In this document: positions 45,177 to 54,672 of the stretch, piece by piece
Numbering within the stretch: position 1 is the first letter of the stretch
How the letters are laid out: each line of letters begins with the position of its first letter
Origin: Solirubrobacter sp963848475
Lineage (GTDB): Bacteria > Actinomycetota > Thermoleophilia > Solirubrobacterales > Solirubrobacteraceae
DNA length: 64,000 bases
Assembly: GCA_963848475.1 (NCBI GenBank)
Contig: CAWKDW010000021.1
Location: 566,540-630,539, forward strand
Reading direction: 5' to 3'
Made by a program: the position numbers and the translations under genes
Notes under the pieces: generated by a model
The model's input: the letters and a program-made list of their open reading frames with translations, nothing else
Told to the model about the DNA's origin: nothing
The model's database searches: none

Positions 45177-47006
45177 GTGACCCTCACGCGCGTCGCCATC
45201 CTCGGATCGCTACTCGGCATTCTGGCGTTCCCCTCCGGGGCCGCGGCCGGCGAGCCGGCCGGCATCGTCGTCCAGCGCGTCGCGGGGCTCGATCGCGGCG
45301 AGCGGCTCGCGGTGCGCCAGGACGCGGGCGTCAAGCTCGACGAGGCGCTCGCGCTGCCCGACACCGAGCGTGTGCTGCCTCCGGCCGGGGAGCTCGACGA
45401 GGCGCTCGACGCGCTCAACGCCAACCCCGACGTCGTCTACGCGGAGCCCGACCTCGCGGTCAAGCTCGACGTCCAACGACCCGTACTTCGGCTCGCAGTA
45501 CGGGCTCCACAACACCGGGCAGACGGTCTTCACGGTCGGAGTCGCCGACGCCGACATCGACGCGCCCGAGGCGTGGCTGACGACGCGTGGAGCGGGCGCC
45601 ACCGTCGCGGTCGTCGACACGGGGATCGAGCTGACCCATCCCGACCTCGCCGGCCAGTTCGCCGGCAACCCGGGCGAGCAGGGCGCCGGGCGCGAGACCA
45701 ACGGCGTCGACGACGACCACAACGGCTACGTCGACGACTGGCAGGGCTGGGACTTCGTCAACAACGACAACGGCATCGAGACCCAGGACAACTTCCACGG
45801 CACCCACGTGGCCGGCACGATCGCGGCGCTCGCCGACAACGCCGTCGGCGTGGCCGGCGTCGCTCCGCTGGCCAAGGTGCTGCCGGTGAAGATCTTCGGC
45901 GCGCCCAACTCGACCGCCTCCTCGTCGACCATCGGCCAGGCCTTCGACTACGCCGGCGCGCTCGGCGTCGACGTCGTCAACGCGTCGCTGGGCGGCATCG
46001 GAACGTCCTCGTACGTCACCCAGGTCATCCAGTCCCATCCGGGCACGCTGTACGTCGTCGCGGCCGGCAACGCCGGCGAGGACGCGGCGACGTTCTTCCC
46101 GTGCAACTCGACCGCGGCGAACCTCGTCTGCGTCGGGGCGACCGACAACCAGGATCTGCGCGCGAGCTTCTCCAACTACAACGCGACCGTCGTCGACCTC
46201 TTCGCCCCGGGCGCGTACATCGTCTCGAGCGGGCTGAACAGCGGGCTACACCTACGCCAGCGGCACGTCGATGGCGAGCCCGCACGTCGCGGGCGCCGCG
46301 GCGCTGCTGGCGGCCGACGAGCCGAGCGCCACGACTGCAGCGCTGAAGGCCGCGCTGCTCGGGTCGGTCGACGTCAAGGCCGCCCTGAACGGACTCGCCG
46401 CGACGGGTGGGCGCCTGAACGCGGCCGCCGCGCTGGCGTCGCTCACGGCCGCGCCGGCACCGACGCCCACGCCGAGCCGCCACGGCGACGCCCACGCCGA
46501 CGTCCGCGACGCCCACGCCGACGGCGAGCCCACGCCGACCGCGAGTCCCACGCCGACCGCGAGTCCCACGCCGACCGCGAGTCCGACGCCGACGGCCGCA
46601 CCGAGCCCGACGGCCACGGCCACCCCGACGCCGACCGCGACGCCGCGGCCGCCGCTCCCGCCGTGGCCGCCCGTCGCGACGCCGACCCCGGCACCGACCA
46701 CGACCCCCGTGCCGGCGGCGGTGCTGCGGTCGCTGAAGGTCTCGGGCACCGTGACCCGGCGTCAGTTCCGCGCGCGTCAGCTTCAAGCTGAGCGCCGAGG
46801 CGCCGGTCAGCTTCGCCGTGCTCTGCACCGGCAGCCGCGCGTGCGCAAGCGCTCCCATCGCGCGCTGGTCGAAGCCCACCGCCGCCGGAGCCCGTTCCTT
46901 CGCGCTCACCCGCCGCCTCAACGGGCGCACGCTGGCCGCCGGGCGCTACAGGCTCACGCTCACTACGGCGGGCGGCTCGCGCTCCGTCGCCTTCCGCGTG
47001 CGCTGA
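45177..47006 (+). CDS. Secreted subtilisin-like serine protease with Pro/Thr linker, frameshifted
   Basis: 608 residues after correction, from a GTG at 45177. Signal peptide (ILGSLLGILAFPSGAAAG), I9-type propeptide (PAGIVVQRVAG, ANPDVVYAEPDLAVKL), then subtilase S8: VAVVDTGIELTHPDLAG (Asp), NFHGTHVAGTIAALAD (His), GTSMASPHVAGAAALLAA (Ser). A Pro/Thr-rich linker (46450-46720) and a beta C-terminal domain (RVSFKLSAEAPVSFAVLCTG to the end) follow. Frames break at about 45465, 46242 and 46785 (one extra base each), plus a compensating pair in the linker (46487, 46528) that turns PTAT into HADVRDAHAD. The corrected length is a multiple of three. It is a probable extracellular protease. Confidence 0.85.
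46529..46582 (+). repeat. Three perfect 18-bp tandem repeats in the protease linker
   Basis: The unit CCCACGCCGACCGCGAGT occurs three times in a row (46529, 46547, 46565) and encodes PTPTAS; degenerate units continue on both sides. It forms part of the Pro/Thr linker of the subtilisin-like protease. Confidence 0.9.
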
Positions 47007-47061
47007 CGCCGGCCCGGCGCGGCGACCCGCCAGAGGTGACGATTCGCGATCTCGGCTAAGT

Positions 47062-47275
47062 CCACGCCTGCGAAGCAGGCGTCGCTGACGGTGTGCTGCG
47101 ACGCGGTGGTGATGATGGTCGAGGTGGCCGACGCGGCGTGGGCGGTGCCGACACGGCGAATGGTTCCGGTCTGCGAGGGCTGTCGGACCGCGTGGCGGCG
47201 CTCGACGGAACCCTCACGCTCGTGAGCCCGGCCGGACGCGGAACGCGTCTACGGGCCGAGATCCCGGTGAGCTGA
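47062..47275 (+). pseudogene. C-terminal remnant of a NarL-type histidine kinase (HATPase part)
   Basis: Only about 70 residues remain. PAKQASLTV and VVMMVEVAD are followed, after a one-base slip near 47135, by a VGGADTANGSGLRGL region and SDRVAALDGTLTLVSPAGRG, TRLRAEIPVS and a stop. This is the G-box and C-terminal end of the HATPase_c domain of NarL-type sensor kinases. No dimerisation, sensor or N-box part is found upstream, where the subtilisin gene ends, and no response regulator follows. It looks like a deletion remnant. Confidence 0.55.
47064..47082 (+). terminator. 8-bp hairpin with GAA loop after the protease
   Basis: ACGCCTGC, GAA, GCAGGCGT. It lies 57 bases beyond the protease stop and overlaps the beginning of a histidine-kinase fragment, so it may be part of that coding remnant and not a terminator. 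Confidence 0.4.
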
Positions 47276-47391
47276 ACCGCCGCGGGAGGAGGGTCACCGT
47301 CGCGGTTTCCACGATCGCCTGAGGCGCTGTGCTTCATGCCCGTTAAGACCGCTCGTCGCCGGGAAACTCATCGGTCGGCGGCGAGAAAGTT

Positions 47392-47860
47392 CTAGGCCGC
47401 GAGCATGCGGGCGCCGCTTCCCGGCCGGCGCTCCAGGTCCTCGGTCTGCAGCACGTGGCCCTCGGGCACATCAGCGCGGTGTGGACTGGCGCGCCGCAGC
47501 CGCGATGCAGGACCTCCGTGGCCGGGCCCTCGGGGTCGCGCGAGGTACTTGTCGCCCCACACGCGCAGCGCCGTCAGCGCCGGGTAGAGGTCGCGGCCCA
47601 TCTCGGTCAGGTGGTACTCGGAGCGGCGGCGGCTGGCCGGGCTCCTGGTAGTCGCGCAGCTCGAGGATGCCGCTGCTGACCATGTGCTCGAGCCGGTCGC
47701 TGAGCACCGAGCGCGAGACGCCGAGGTGCGCCTGCAGGTCGCTGAAGCGCCGCACGCCCTGGCTGACGTCGCGCAGGATCAGGATCACCCAGGGCTGTCC
47801 GACGAGCGCCACGGCGCGGCCGACGGAGCAGTTGGAAGCGTCCTGGGCGAGGTAGTCCAT
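47392..47860 (-). CDS. HxlR-family winged-helix regulator, frameshifted
   Basis: 155 residues after correction. HxlR pattern: CSVGRAVALVGQPWVILILR, RRFSDLQAHLGVSRSVLSDR, LEHMVSSGILELRDYQE, then in other frames SEYHLTEMGRDLYPALTALR, VWGDKYLA and HRGCGAPVHTALMC. Slips near 47650 and 47535 (one extra base each) and 47490 (one missing) leave a net +1; corrected length is 156 codons. An intact N-terminal Cys before the helix-turn-helix is the family's usual redox or ligand Cys. It is divergent from the MFS transporter with 54 bases between, so it probably represses it. Confidence 0.8.
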
Positions 47861-47914
47861 GCGCTCATGATAGCTGAGTTCGTCTCTCAGAACCTAGTGT
47901 GCTACGGTTCCGGC
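47861..47914. promoter_or_regulatory. Divergent leaderless promoters and operator candidate (HxlR/MFS)
   Basis: Minus strand: TATCAT (47872-47867), six bases, ATG of the HxlR gene. Plus strand: TACGGT (47903-47908), six bases, ATG of the transporter at 47915. Between the two boxes CTGAG (47874-47878) and CTCAG (47886-47890) form an inverted repeat with a 7-base spacer, a plausible HxlR site. Confidence 0.5.
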
Positions 47915-49160
47915 ATGCTGAGTACGTCAGTCGAACCCAGGACCGCCCGTCGCACGCTGACGCCCGTCTCGCCTACGCCCACGTCGCGGCGGTGATCGGG
48001 CTCGCGCTGTTCGCCTCCGGCACGCCCGTCGGCGCTCTACGGCACCTACCGCGAGCTGTGGGGCTTCTCGCCGTTCGTGCTCACGCTGGTCTACTCCGTC
48101 TACGCGTTCGGCGTGCTCGCCGCGCTGCTGCTCGCCGGCCGTCTCTCCGACGAGGTCGGGCGCCGCCCGGTGCTGCTCGTCGCGCTGTCGACGCTGATCG
48201 TGGCGACGGTCGCGTTCATGTTCGCGCGCCTCCGTCGCGTGGCTGTTCGCCGCCCGCGCGCTGCAGGGCCTGGCCACCGGCCTCGCGCTCGGCGCCGCCA
48301 GCGCGGCGCTGCTGGACCTGCACCCGCGCCGCGATCCGCCGGGCGTCGGGCTGACCAACGGCGTCGTGAGCGCCGGCGGCATGGGGCTCGGCGTCCTCGT
48401 CTCCGCGGCGCTCGTGCGAACTCGCCCCCGCCCCGCGCGTGCTGCCCTACATCGTGCTGCCGTGCTGCTGGCGGTCGCGTTCGCCGGCGCGCTGTTGATG
48501 CCCGAGCCGGTCGCCCGCAGCGGCAAGGCCCGGCTGACGCCGCAGCGCCCGAGCGTCCCCGCCTCCGTGCGGCGCCCGTTCCTGCTGGCCTCGCTCGGCG
48601 TCATCTCCTCGTGGTCGGTCGGCGGGCTGTTCCTCTCGCTCGGCCCGTTGCTCTCGGCGAGCCTGCTGCACACGACCAACCACCTCGTGACCGGCCTCGC
48701 GGTCTTCGCGCTGGCCGGCGCGGGCGCCGCGGCGCAGCTGCTGTTCGGCCGCGCGGCGCCCTGGGCCGGGCGCGGCCGGCGGGCTCCCTCGCGCTCGCCA
48801 CCGGCCTGCTGCTGATCGTGTTCGCCGCCTCCACCGGCTCCGACGGCGCTCTTCTGGGCCGGCGCGATCATCGGCGGCGCCGGCTTCGGCGTCGCGTTCC
48901 TCGGCGGCCTGCGCGCGCTGTCGTCGGCGGTCCCGCCGCAGCACCGCGCCGAGGTGATGTCGGCCTTCTACATCGTCGCCTACTCGGCGATCTCGCTTCC
49001 CGCGATCCTCGCCGGCGTGCTCGTCACGCCGCTGGGCCTGGACGCGACGTTCGAGATCTTCGGCAGCGTGATCGCGGCGCTGGCGCTGATCGTCGCCTTC
49101 GAGGCCTGGCGCACCCGCCCGCGGCCCGTGGCCGCGCGCCTGGCTTTCGACGCGGCCTAG
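47915..49160 (+). CDS. MFS transporter, multiply frameshifted
   Basis: About 410 residues can be pieced together over three frames. Recognisable segments in order: YAHVAAVIGLALFASGTP, SPFVLTLVYSVYAFGVLAAL, LAGRLSDEVGRRPVLLVAL (the MFS loop 2-3 motif), LQGLATGLALGAASAALL, GLTNGVVSAGGMGLGVLVSA, PFLLASLGVISSWSVGG, AGAIIGGAGFGVAFLGGLRA and SAFYIVAYSAISLPAILAGV. The frame slips at least six times, so no single open frame covers the protein. It resembles drug/metabolite efflux transporters. The partner HxlR gene is divergent. The stop overlaps that of the convergent acyltransferase gene. Confidence 0.75.
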
Positions 49161-50135
49161 CCGCGGCGGCGCTCGGCGACCCAGGCGTCGAGCGTCCGCC
49201 ACCAGCCGAAGAGCCAGTCGATGCGCGCGTCCTGGCCCGCCGGGATCTCCTCCGCCGGGCACGTGCCAGAGCGTGAGCTCGATCGGGGTCGGCTGCGGCA
49301 GCTCGCGCCAGGCCTGGCCCATCGTGTCCGGGAAGCCGTGGTGGGCCATGAACACGACGTCGGCGTCCGGCGCGCTCTCCAGCGCGGCGAGCGCGCCGCC
49401 GGGGCGTGGAGCGGCGAGGAACTCCATCGCCCGCGCCGTCTCGGCCTGCTCGCAGATGGCCGCGCTGCTCGAGGCGCAGGATGCTTCCAAGCCGCCGCTC
49501 GACGGTGAAGTTGCCGCCCTCGGGAAAGATCAGGACGGCGTCACGGGGGCCAAGGTCGCGGCTCATGGCGGCGATCTCGACCTCGATGTCGCCGCCGCGG
49601 GGGTCCACGAAGCGGTTGGGCAGGCGGCGACCGAGCGTGTCGATCAGCGGATCCATCGCCAGCGCCTCGTGCATGACGATCCGCGGCCGCCGGCCGTGAC
49701 GGCGCAGCAGGTGGTCGAGCACGAGCAGCGAGTCGCCCTCGCCCGAATGGACGCTCAGCACCACGACCGGCCGCTCGCCCGCCGACAGCACCGTCTCGGC
49801 GACCTCCGAGTCGGTGACGGTGACCTTGACCCGCGCCACCCGCAGCGCCGTCGCGCGCGACCCGCCCGACGAACCAGCGCATCACCGCGTAGTAGGGGCC
49901 GTGCCCGCCGCGCCCGGCCCACAGCAACGCGCAGGCGACGACGCTCGCCACGTGCAGCGCCGACCAGGTCGAGCGCGAGCGCCAGGACCCGCAGTGGGCG
50001 ACGCCCGCCCAGAAGCAGCGACAGCAGGGCGGAGATCGCGGCCAGAAACGGCGAGGCGACGATCAGCAACAGCTCGGCGCCGAGCACCAGCGGCGCGATC
50101 ACGAGCCGCCGCACCGCGGGATGCGGCACGCGCAT
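49157..50135 (-). CDS. PlsC-like acyltransferase, multiply frameshifted
   Basis: About 320 residues. An N-terminal hydrophobic region (APLVLGAELLLIVASPFLAA, ISALLSLLLGG) is followed by an acyltransferase core: VVVLSVHSGEGDSLLVLDHL (the HxxxxD motif as HSGEGD), RIVMHEALAMDPLIDTLGRR, LPNRFVDPRG, DAVLIFPEGGNFT (FPEG motif), and VFMAHHGFPDTMGQAW. The tail IELTLWHVP, RIDWLFGWWRTLDAWVAERR is in another frame. Several slips occur (for example near 49260, 49460, 49860, 49960). The ATG at 50135 shares one base with the patatin stop, so the two are co-transcribed and probably act on membrane lipids. Confidence 0.75.
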
Positions 50136-50962
50136 CAGAGGCCGTGCTCGTCCAGATAGGCCAGCGACGCGGTGTGCGCGCGGTCGATGCTCTCCCCCGC
50201 GTTCTCCGACACCCGGTAGCGCAGCGCCGAGAGGTCGTTGTACTTCGGCGGCTCCGGCTGCCCGGTCGGGAGCACGTGGACGTCGAGCGAGTCCGGCAGC
50301 GACGCGAGGTCGCCGAGGAAGCGATGCCGGCGCGCGATCTCGAACGCCACGAGCGCGACCTCCCACGGCCAGCGCGGCGGCTCCAGCGGCTGGTCCAGGC
50401 GCCCGACGTGCATGACGAAGATCCGCGTCGCGCCGAGTTGCACGGCGCGGTCGACCGGGATGCTGTTGACGATCCCACCGTCGATGAAGTGCTCGCCGCC
50501 GACCTCGACCGGCGGCAGGATCCCCGGCACCGCCGCGGACGCGAGCACCGCTTCCACCAGCGCGCCGCTGCTGAACCAGTGCTCGGAGGCGCCCTCGATG
50601 CTGGCGGCGACGCACTCGAAGCGCACCGGCAGGTCCTCGATCAGCGCGATCGGCAGCGCCTCGGTCAGCGTTGCCCGCAGCGCGTCGTTGCCGTGCAGAT
50701 GCGTGCGCGTGCGGGCGAGCGTCGCCAGCCGCCCCAGGATCGAGCCGGCGAAGACGTCGCTGCGCTCGATGTCCGACCAGGTCGCGGACAGGCGCTCGAT
50801 CATCGCCAGCGTCGGCTCGCTCGCGACCGCCGCCCCGTTGATCGCGCCGACCGACGTGCCGACGACGAGGTCCGGCGCCACCCCGCGTTCGATCAGCGCG
50901 CGCAGCATCCCGACCTCGCTCGCGCCGAGCTGCCCACCACCGCCCAGCACGAAGGCATCCAT
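50135..50962 (-). CDS. Patatin-like phospholipase
   Basis: 275 residues, unbroken. The catalytic elements are complete: oxyanion loop GGGGQLGASEVG (7-18), nucleophile elbow GTSVG (35-39) and the Asp of DGG (161-163). These enzymes hydrolyse acyl esters of lipids with a Ser-Asp dyad. There is no signal peptide, so a cytoplasmic or membrane-associated role as in RssA/YchK-like proteins is expected. It is coupled to the acyltransferase by TGATG, suggesting a deacylation-reacylation pair. A TACGGT-N6-ATG box supports the start and a separate transcript from the metalloprotease gene. Confidence 0.93.
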   Translation of the reverse strand: MDAFVLGGGGQLGASEVGMLRALIERGVAPDLVVGTSVGAINGAAVASEPTLAMIERLSATWSDIERSDVFAGSILGRLATLARTRTHLHGNDALRATLTEALPIALIEDLPVRFECVAASIEGASEHWFSSGALVEAVLASAAVPGILPPVEVGGEHFIDGGIVNSIPVDRAVQLGATRIFVMHVGRLDQPLEPPRWPWEVALVAFEIARRHRFLGDLASLPDSLDVHVLPTGQPEPPKYNDLSALRYRVSENAGESIDRAHTASLAYLDEHGL

Positions 50963-50974
50963 GCCCCGACCGTA
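50963..50974 (-). promoter_or_regulatory. Leaderless-type promoter, TACGGT-N6-ATG
   Basis: Minus strand TACGGT (50974-50969), six bases, ATG of the patatin gene at 50962. The box and spacing are the same as for the MFS gene at 47915. Confidence 0.45.
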
Positions 50975-51010
50975 GCGGCCGGGCGCGGAACGCGCCGCTT
51001 CTCAGACGAC

Positions 51011-51050
51011 GGTGAGAGCGGCGCGGTCAATGCAGACCGCGCCGCTCACC
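51011..51050 (-). terminator. 13-bp hairpin after the metalloprotease
   Basis: GAGCGGCGCGGTC, loop AATGCA, GACCGCGCCGCTC: a perfect 13-bp stem extended by three more pairs across a small bulge. It lies five bases beyond the protease stop. Confidence 0.65.
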
Positions 51051-51055
51051 GACGG

Positions 51056-51457
51056 CTACGGGGTGGTCGTGGACAGCGTGAACGTGAGCGTCTTGGCGTA
51101 CGCGCCCGTGCGCAGGGCGTCGCCCGTGTCGACGTGCTGGCGGAAGGCCACCGTCACGGCGTCGTTGGAGACCGGCGCGTCGTAGGTCTTCAGCGTCGCC
51201 GGGGCGCCGCTGATCGTCGAGAACGCGCCGGTTCCGACCCGGGCCTGCAGTGCCGACGGCATCACGAAGGTGCCGTTGAGCAGATGGCCCGGAGCCGTCG
51301 CGCTCGGGTCGGCGACCGAGAGGGCCGCGTCGCCGGCGGTCGAGATCACGTTGGCCGTCGAGTTCGCGTCGTAGTCCCGCATGACCCCCGGGGTGAACGC
51401 GCCGAAGCTGGCCGGAGCGCCCAGCGCCAGCGAAAGCGTGGCCGCGACGGTGCCGCC
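51056..51457 (-). other. Shared C-terminal module, copy D (metzincin)
   Basis: The last 133 residues: FGAFTPGVMRDY, STAGDAALSVADPS, GHLLNGTFVMPSAL, SNDAVTVAFRQHV, ALRTGAYAKTLTFTLSTT. It is closest to copy B in the core and has its own variable middle. Confidence 0.85.
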
Positions 51458-54400
51458 GGCGCTCGTGGTCGGAGCCACGACGGACGTGATGTCGGCGTCG
51501 GAGACGTCGAAGAACACGTTTCCGATCGCCTCGACCTTGACGCGGGCGCCGGTCGCGGCCACGTTCGGCCACGCGCCCGTGTAAGAGCCGTCGTTGGGCG
51601 TGCTCGCCACGATCGTGGTCGAGCTACCGTCGAGGGTGACCAGGCTGATCTTGACGTCCGTGGTGTTGATCGGCGTGATGTCGGTGCTGGCGACGTCCCA
51701 CGTGATCGTCTGCGCCGAGGTGCCGTAGACGACCTGCGCGACCGGCTGGGAGGTGACCCGGAACGGGCCCGCGAACTCGGCGCACGGTGAGCTTCGTCGC
51801 CGCGGAGCCGATGCCGCCGCCGCCGGGCTTGGTGTCCCGGGCCGTGAGACGGAAGTTCAGCGTGCGATCGCCGAGGAAGCCGGTCCAGGCGGAGGTCGGC
51901 AGGAACTCGGAGAAGCACTCGCGGGTCGTGACCGGAAGCGCCGCCGGAGCCGTCGGAGGCGTCGGGCACAGGCCCGTATCCGCATTGGTGTTGCCGGCGA
52001 AGATCTGGCCCATGTCCGGGAAGACGCGGGTCGGGTCCGTCGAGACGGCGTTGAGGCCGGGAGAGTGGTACTTGAGCGTGTCGACCGAGTTGATGTCGAC
52101 GCCGACGCCGAACTGCCGGAACAGCGGCCCCGCCGTCTTGACCTGCGTCACGAGGCCCGTGCCCGCGGCCGGCCCCACGGTCGTTCTGCTCCCACATGTA
52201 GGTGACGACGTCGCCGTCGCTGTCGGTGGCGCCGCCGGTCAGCGCGAACGGCGTCCGTGGCGGGATGACGAAGCTCGCGGGAGCGACGACGTCCGGCGCG
52301 TGGTTGCCGGTGTCGGTGATCAGGAAGCCGTTGTTCTGGATCGGGCCGCCATGGGCGGTCTCGCCCACGAAGCCGGTTCCGCCCGTGACCTCGAGCCCGA
52401 AGGCCGGGACGTCGATCAGCCCGAGCGCGCCGCCGAACGTGACCTGGAAGCCGTCGCCGCTCGGTGTGCCGGCGCCGCCGAAGCCGCTCACGGCCGCGGT
52501 GGCGCCGACCGGGAGGATGCCGGGCGCGCCCTTGACGGTCTCGGTGACGGTGCCCGCGGTGCCGACCGGGTCGGCGATCGAGAACGGATCGAAGTCCGAG
52601 CCCTGGGCGGTGCCGCCGATCGTCAGCGTGTAGCCCGCGTCGGTGACGGTGCCGACGGCCAGCGTGGCGCCGGTGGGCCAGCCGGCGAGCGCCGGGCCGC
52701 CCTTGGCCGTCTCGCGGACGGTCGACGCGCAGGTCAACGTGCAGTTGACGATCGAGACCGACGGGACGTCGATCCCGGCGGACGCACCGGAGAACGTCAG
52801 CGTGAAGCCGGTGTTCCCCGCGCCGCTGGAGGTGACCGTGCCCGCGAAGCCGGCGATGCCGTTGATGGCGGTCGCCACGTTGCCGTTGGTCACGGCGAGC
52901 CCGCCGAGGCCGAGCGTCGCCGAGTTGGCGCCGTTGATCTGGACCTGGAAGGACTGCGTGGTGGCGCTGAAACCGGCGAGCGCGACGTTCTGCTGCTCGT
53001 TGCCGCCGACGACCGCGTTCTGGATGCCCGCGGCCGTGTTGTTCTGCCCGCGGACGATCGGGACCGTGTTCGCGCCCTTGTAGCTGAGGCGATAGGCGTC
53101 GCCGTTGGTGTCATAGCCGGCCAGGGCGACGGTCTGGACCTCGCTCGGGCCCTGCAGCTCGGCCTGGATGCCGGCGGCCGTGTAGTTGGCGCCCGAGGTG
53201 AGCGCCCCGGTCGTCTTGCCGAACAGGGTCAGCTTGAGCGAGTCGGGTGCCGCGAAGTCGCGCAGCGAGATGTTCTGGACCTCGTTGATGTTCGGGCGCG
53301 AGCCCGTCACCAGCGCCGTGATCTCGTCGTAACTGCGCTGCGACCAGTACGGATCCGAGTGCGGCTGCAGGTTGTCCTGCTGGCAGATGCCGGCGTAGGC
53401 CATGATCGAGGAGCCCGAGCCCGGCTCGACCGAGGTGGCCGCGTTGCGGTTGCCGCCCGAGCAGTTGGACTGCGTGCCGTTGAACGTGTGGTTGCCGGCG
53501 AACTGATGGCCCATCTCGTGCGACACGTAGTCGACGGCGTAGAAGTCGCCGACCGGGGTCGGCAGCCCGGTGCAGCCCTGCGCCTTGCTGTTGCCGCCGA
53601 CCACGCCGAGGCTGGCGACGCCGCCGCCGGAGAGGCCGAAGCCGATGTGGCCGACGTCGTAGTTGCCGGCGCCGATGATCTGGCCGAGCACGATGCGGTT
53701 GCGCGTCAGCGTTCCGCTGGTACACCCGGAGGCCTGGGCGGCCGTGTAGCAAGCCGCGGTGCCGCACGGGCCGTTGGCGCCGGTCATCTCGGCCGCCGTG
53801 TTGAGGTTGGTCTTGTCGGTGTCGGCGACCAGGATCAGCCGGATCGCGGTCTCGTCCTCGTAGATCTGGTTCACGCGGTTCATCAGCGCGACCTTGGCCG
53901 CGGTGACGTTCGCCGGGCCGCCGAAGTACGTGGAGTAGGTGGGATCGGTGATCAGCGCGAGCCGGAAGGTCCGCAGCAGGATCGACGGTCCGGCGGCGGC
54001 CTTCTTGGGCTTGAGATCCAACGGGTCGGCGTCGCCCTCGGCCTCGTTCTCGACGAACACGCCGTCCGGGTCCTTGCCCAGGTCGCGCGTGAAGTAGCTG
54101 ATGTAGACGCTGTCGTCGAGGTGGTAGTACGGGTCGATGTACCAGTTGCCGTTCGGCGAGCGAACGGAGGCGTGGAAGCCGAGCCGCGTCGTGTCGGCAC
54201 GCACCGTGGCGGCCGGATCGTCGACGCCGCGGCCGGCGTAGGTCTTGATGTCGGGGTGCTTGGCGGCCAGGCCCGGCTCCATGATCGGCGCCTCGTAGAC
54301 CTCGAAGCGCTCAAAGCCGCCGTCAGGGGTGGGTAGCGTCAGCAGGACCGAGCCCGTTGCGCGTGTGCTCAGGCCAGCCTTGGGCGCCGTGGCCAGACCG

Positions 54401-54600
54401 GTCGCGAGCGCTGCCTGGTCGAGGGTGAAGGCGCGGAAGCGATCCGGCTGGATGTCAGCGGGAGAACCCCCGCTGGTGGCCGGCAGTGGGCCGGACACTG
54501 CGTCCCAGACGCCGCTGCCCGCTTGCGCACCCGCGACCGCCGGTGCTGCGCCAGCCATCATCAAGCCCAGGCAAAGCCCAGACGCAAGCCGTTTGCGCAT
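51056..54600 (-). CDS. Secreted metzincin protease with shared C-terminal module, frameshifted
   Basis: 1180 residues after correction, from the ATG at 54600 (an ATG two codons earlier lacks a spaced ribosome-binding site). Signal peptide LASGLCLGLMMAGAAPAVAG, a propeptide-like region, then a reprolysin-like zinc domain. VSHEMGHQFAGNHTF (HExxHxxGxxH, about residue 361) and the Met-turn GSSIMAYAGIC are present. Repeated beta strands (about 450-790; VQTVALAGYDTNGDAYRL and similar), a Gly-rich repeat region, and the 133-residue module copy D follow. Frames break near 52185 and 51780, each with one extra C; corrected length is a multiple of three. It is a probable surface or extracellular endopeptidase. 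Confidence 0.85.
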
Positions 54601-54672
54601 ACCCATCTCCGACCCCCTCGTCGTCCATAACCGCCCCTCCAGCCGCCATCCTTCCGGCTCAATCAGGGCGGG

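Noticed and set aside
46450..46720. Tandem repeats considered as a CRISPR array or VNTR element
   Set aside because: The 18-bp units are contiguous with no spacers and encode PTPTAS in a protease linker.
45400..50135. The cluster of broken genes considered as a degenerating genomic island
   Set aside because: Most breaks that could be resolved are one-base insertions, composition matches the neighbourhood, active-site motifs remain intact, and no integrase, IS element or attachment site is present. Sequencing error explains it better.
51787..54336. Antisense frame of about 850 codons opposite the metzincin
   Set aside because: It shows no domain motifs, whereas the opposite strand has the HExxHxxGxxH zinc site and Met-turn.
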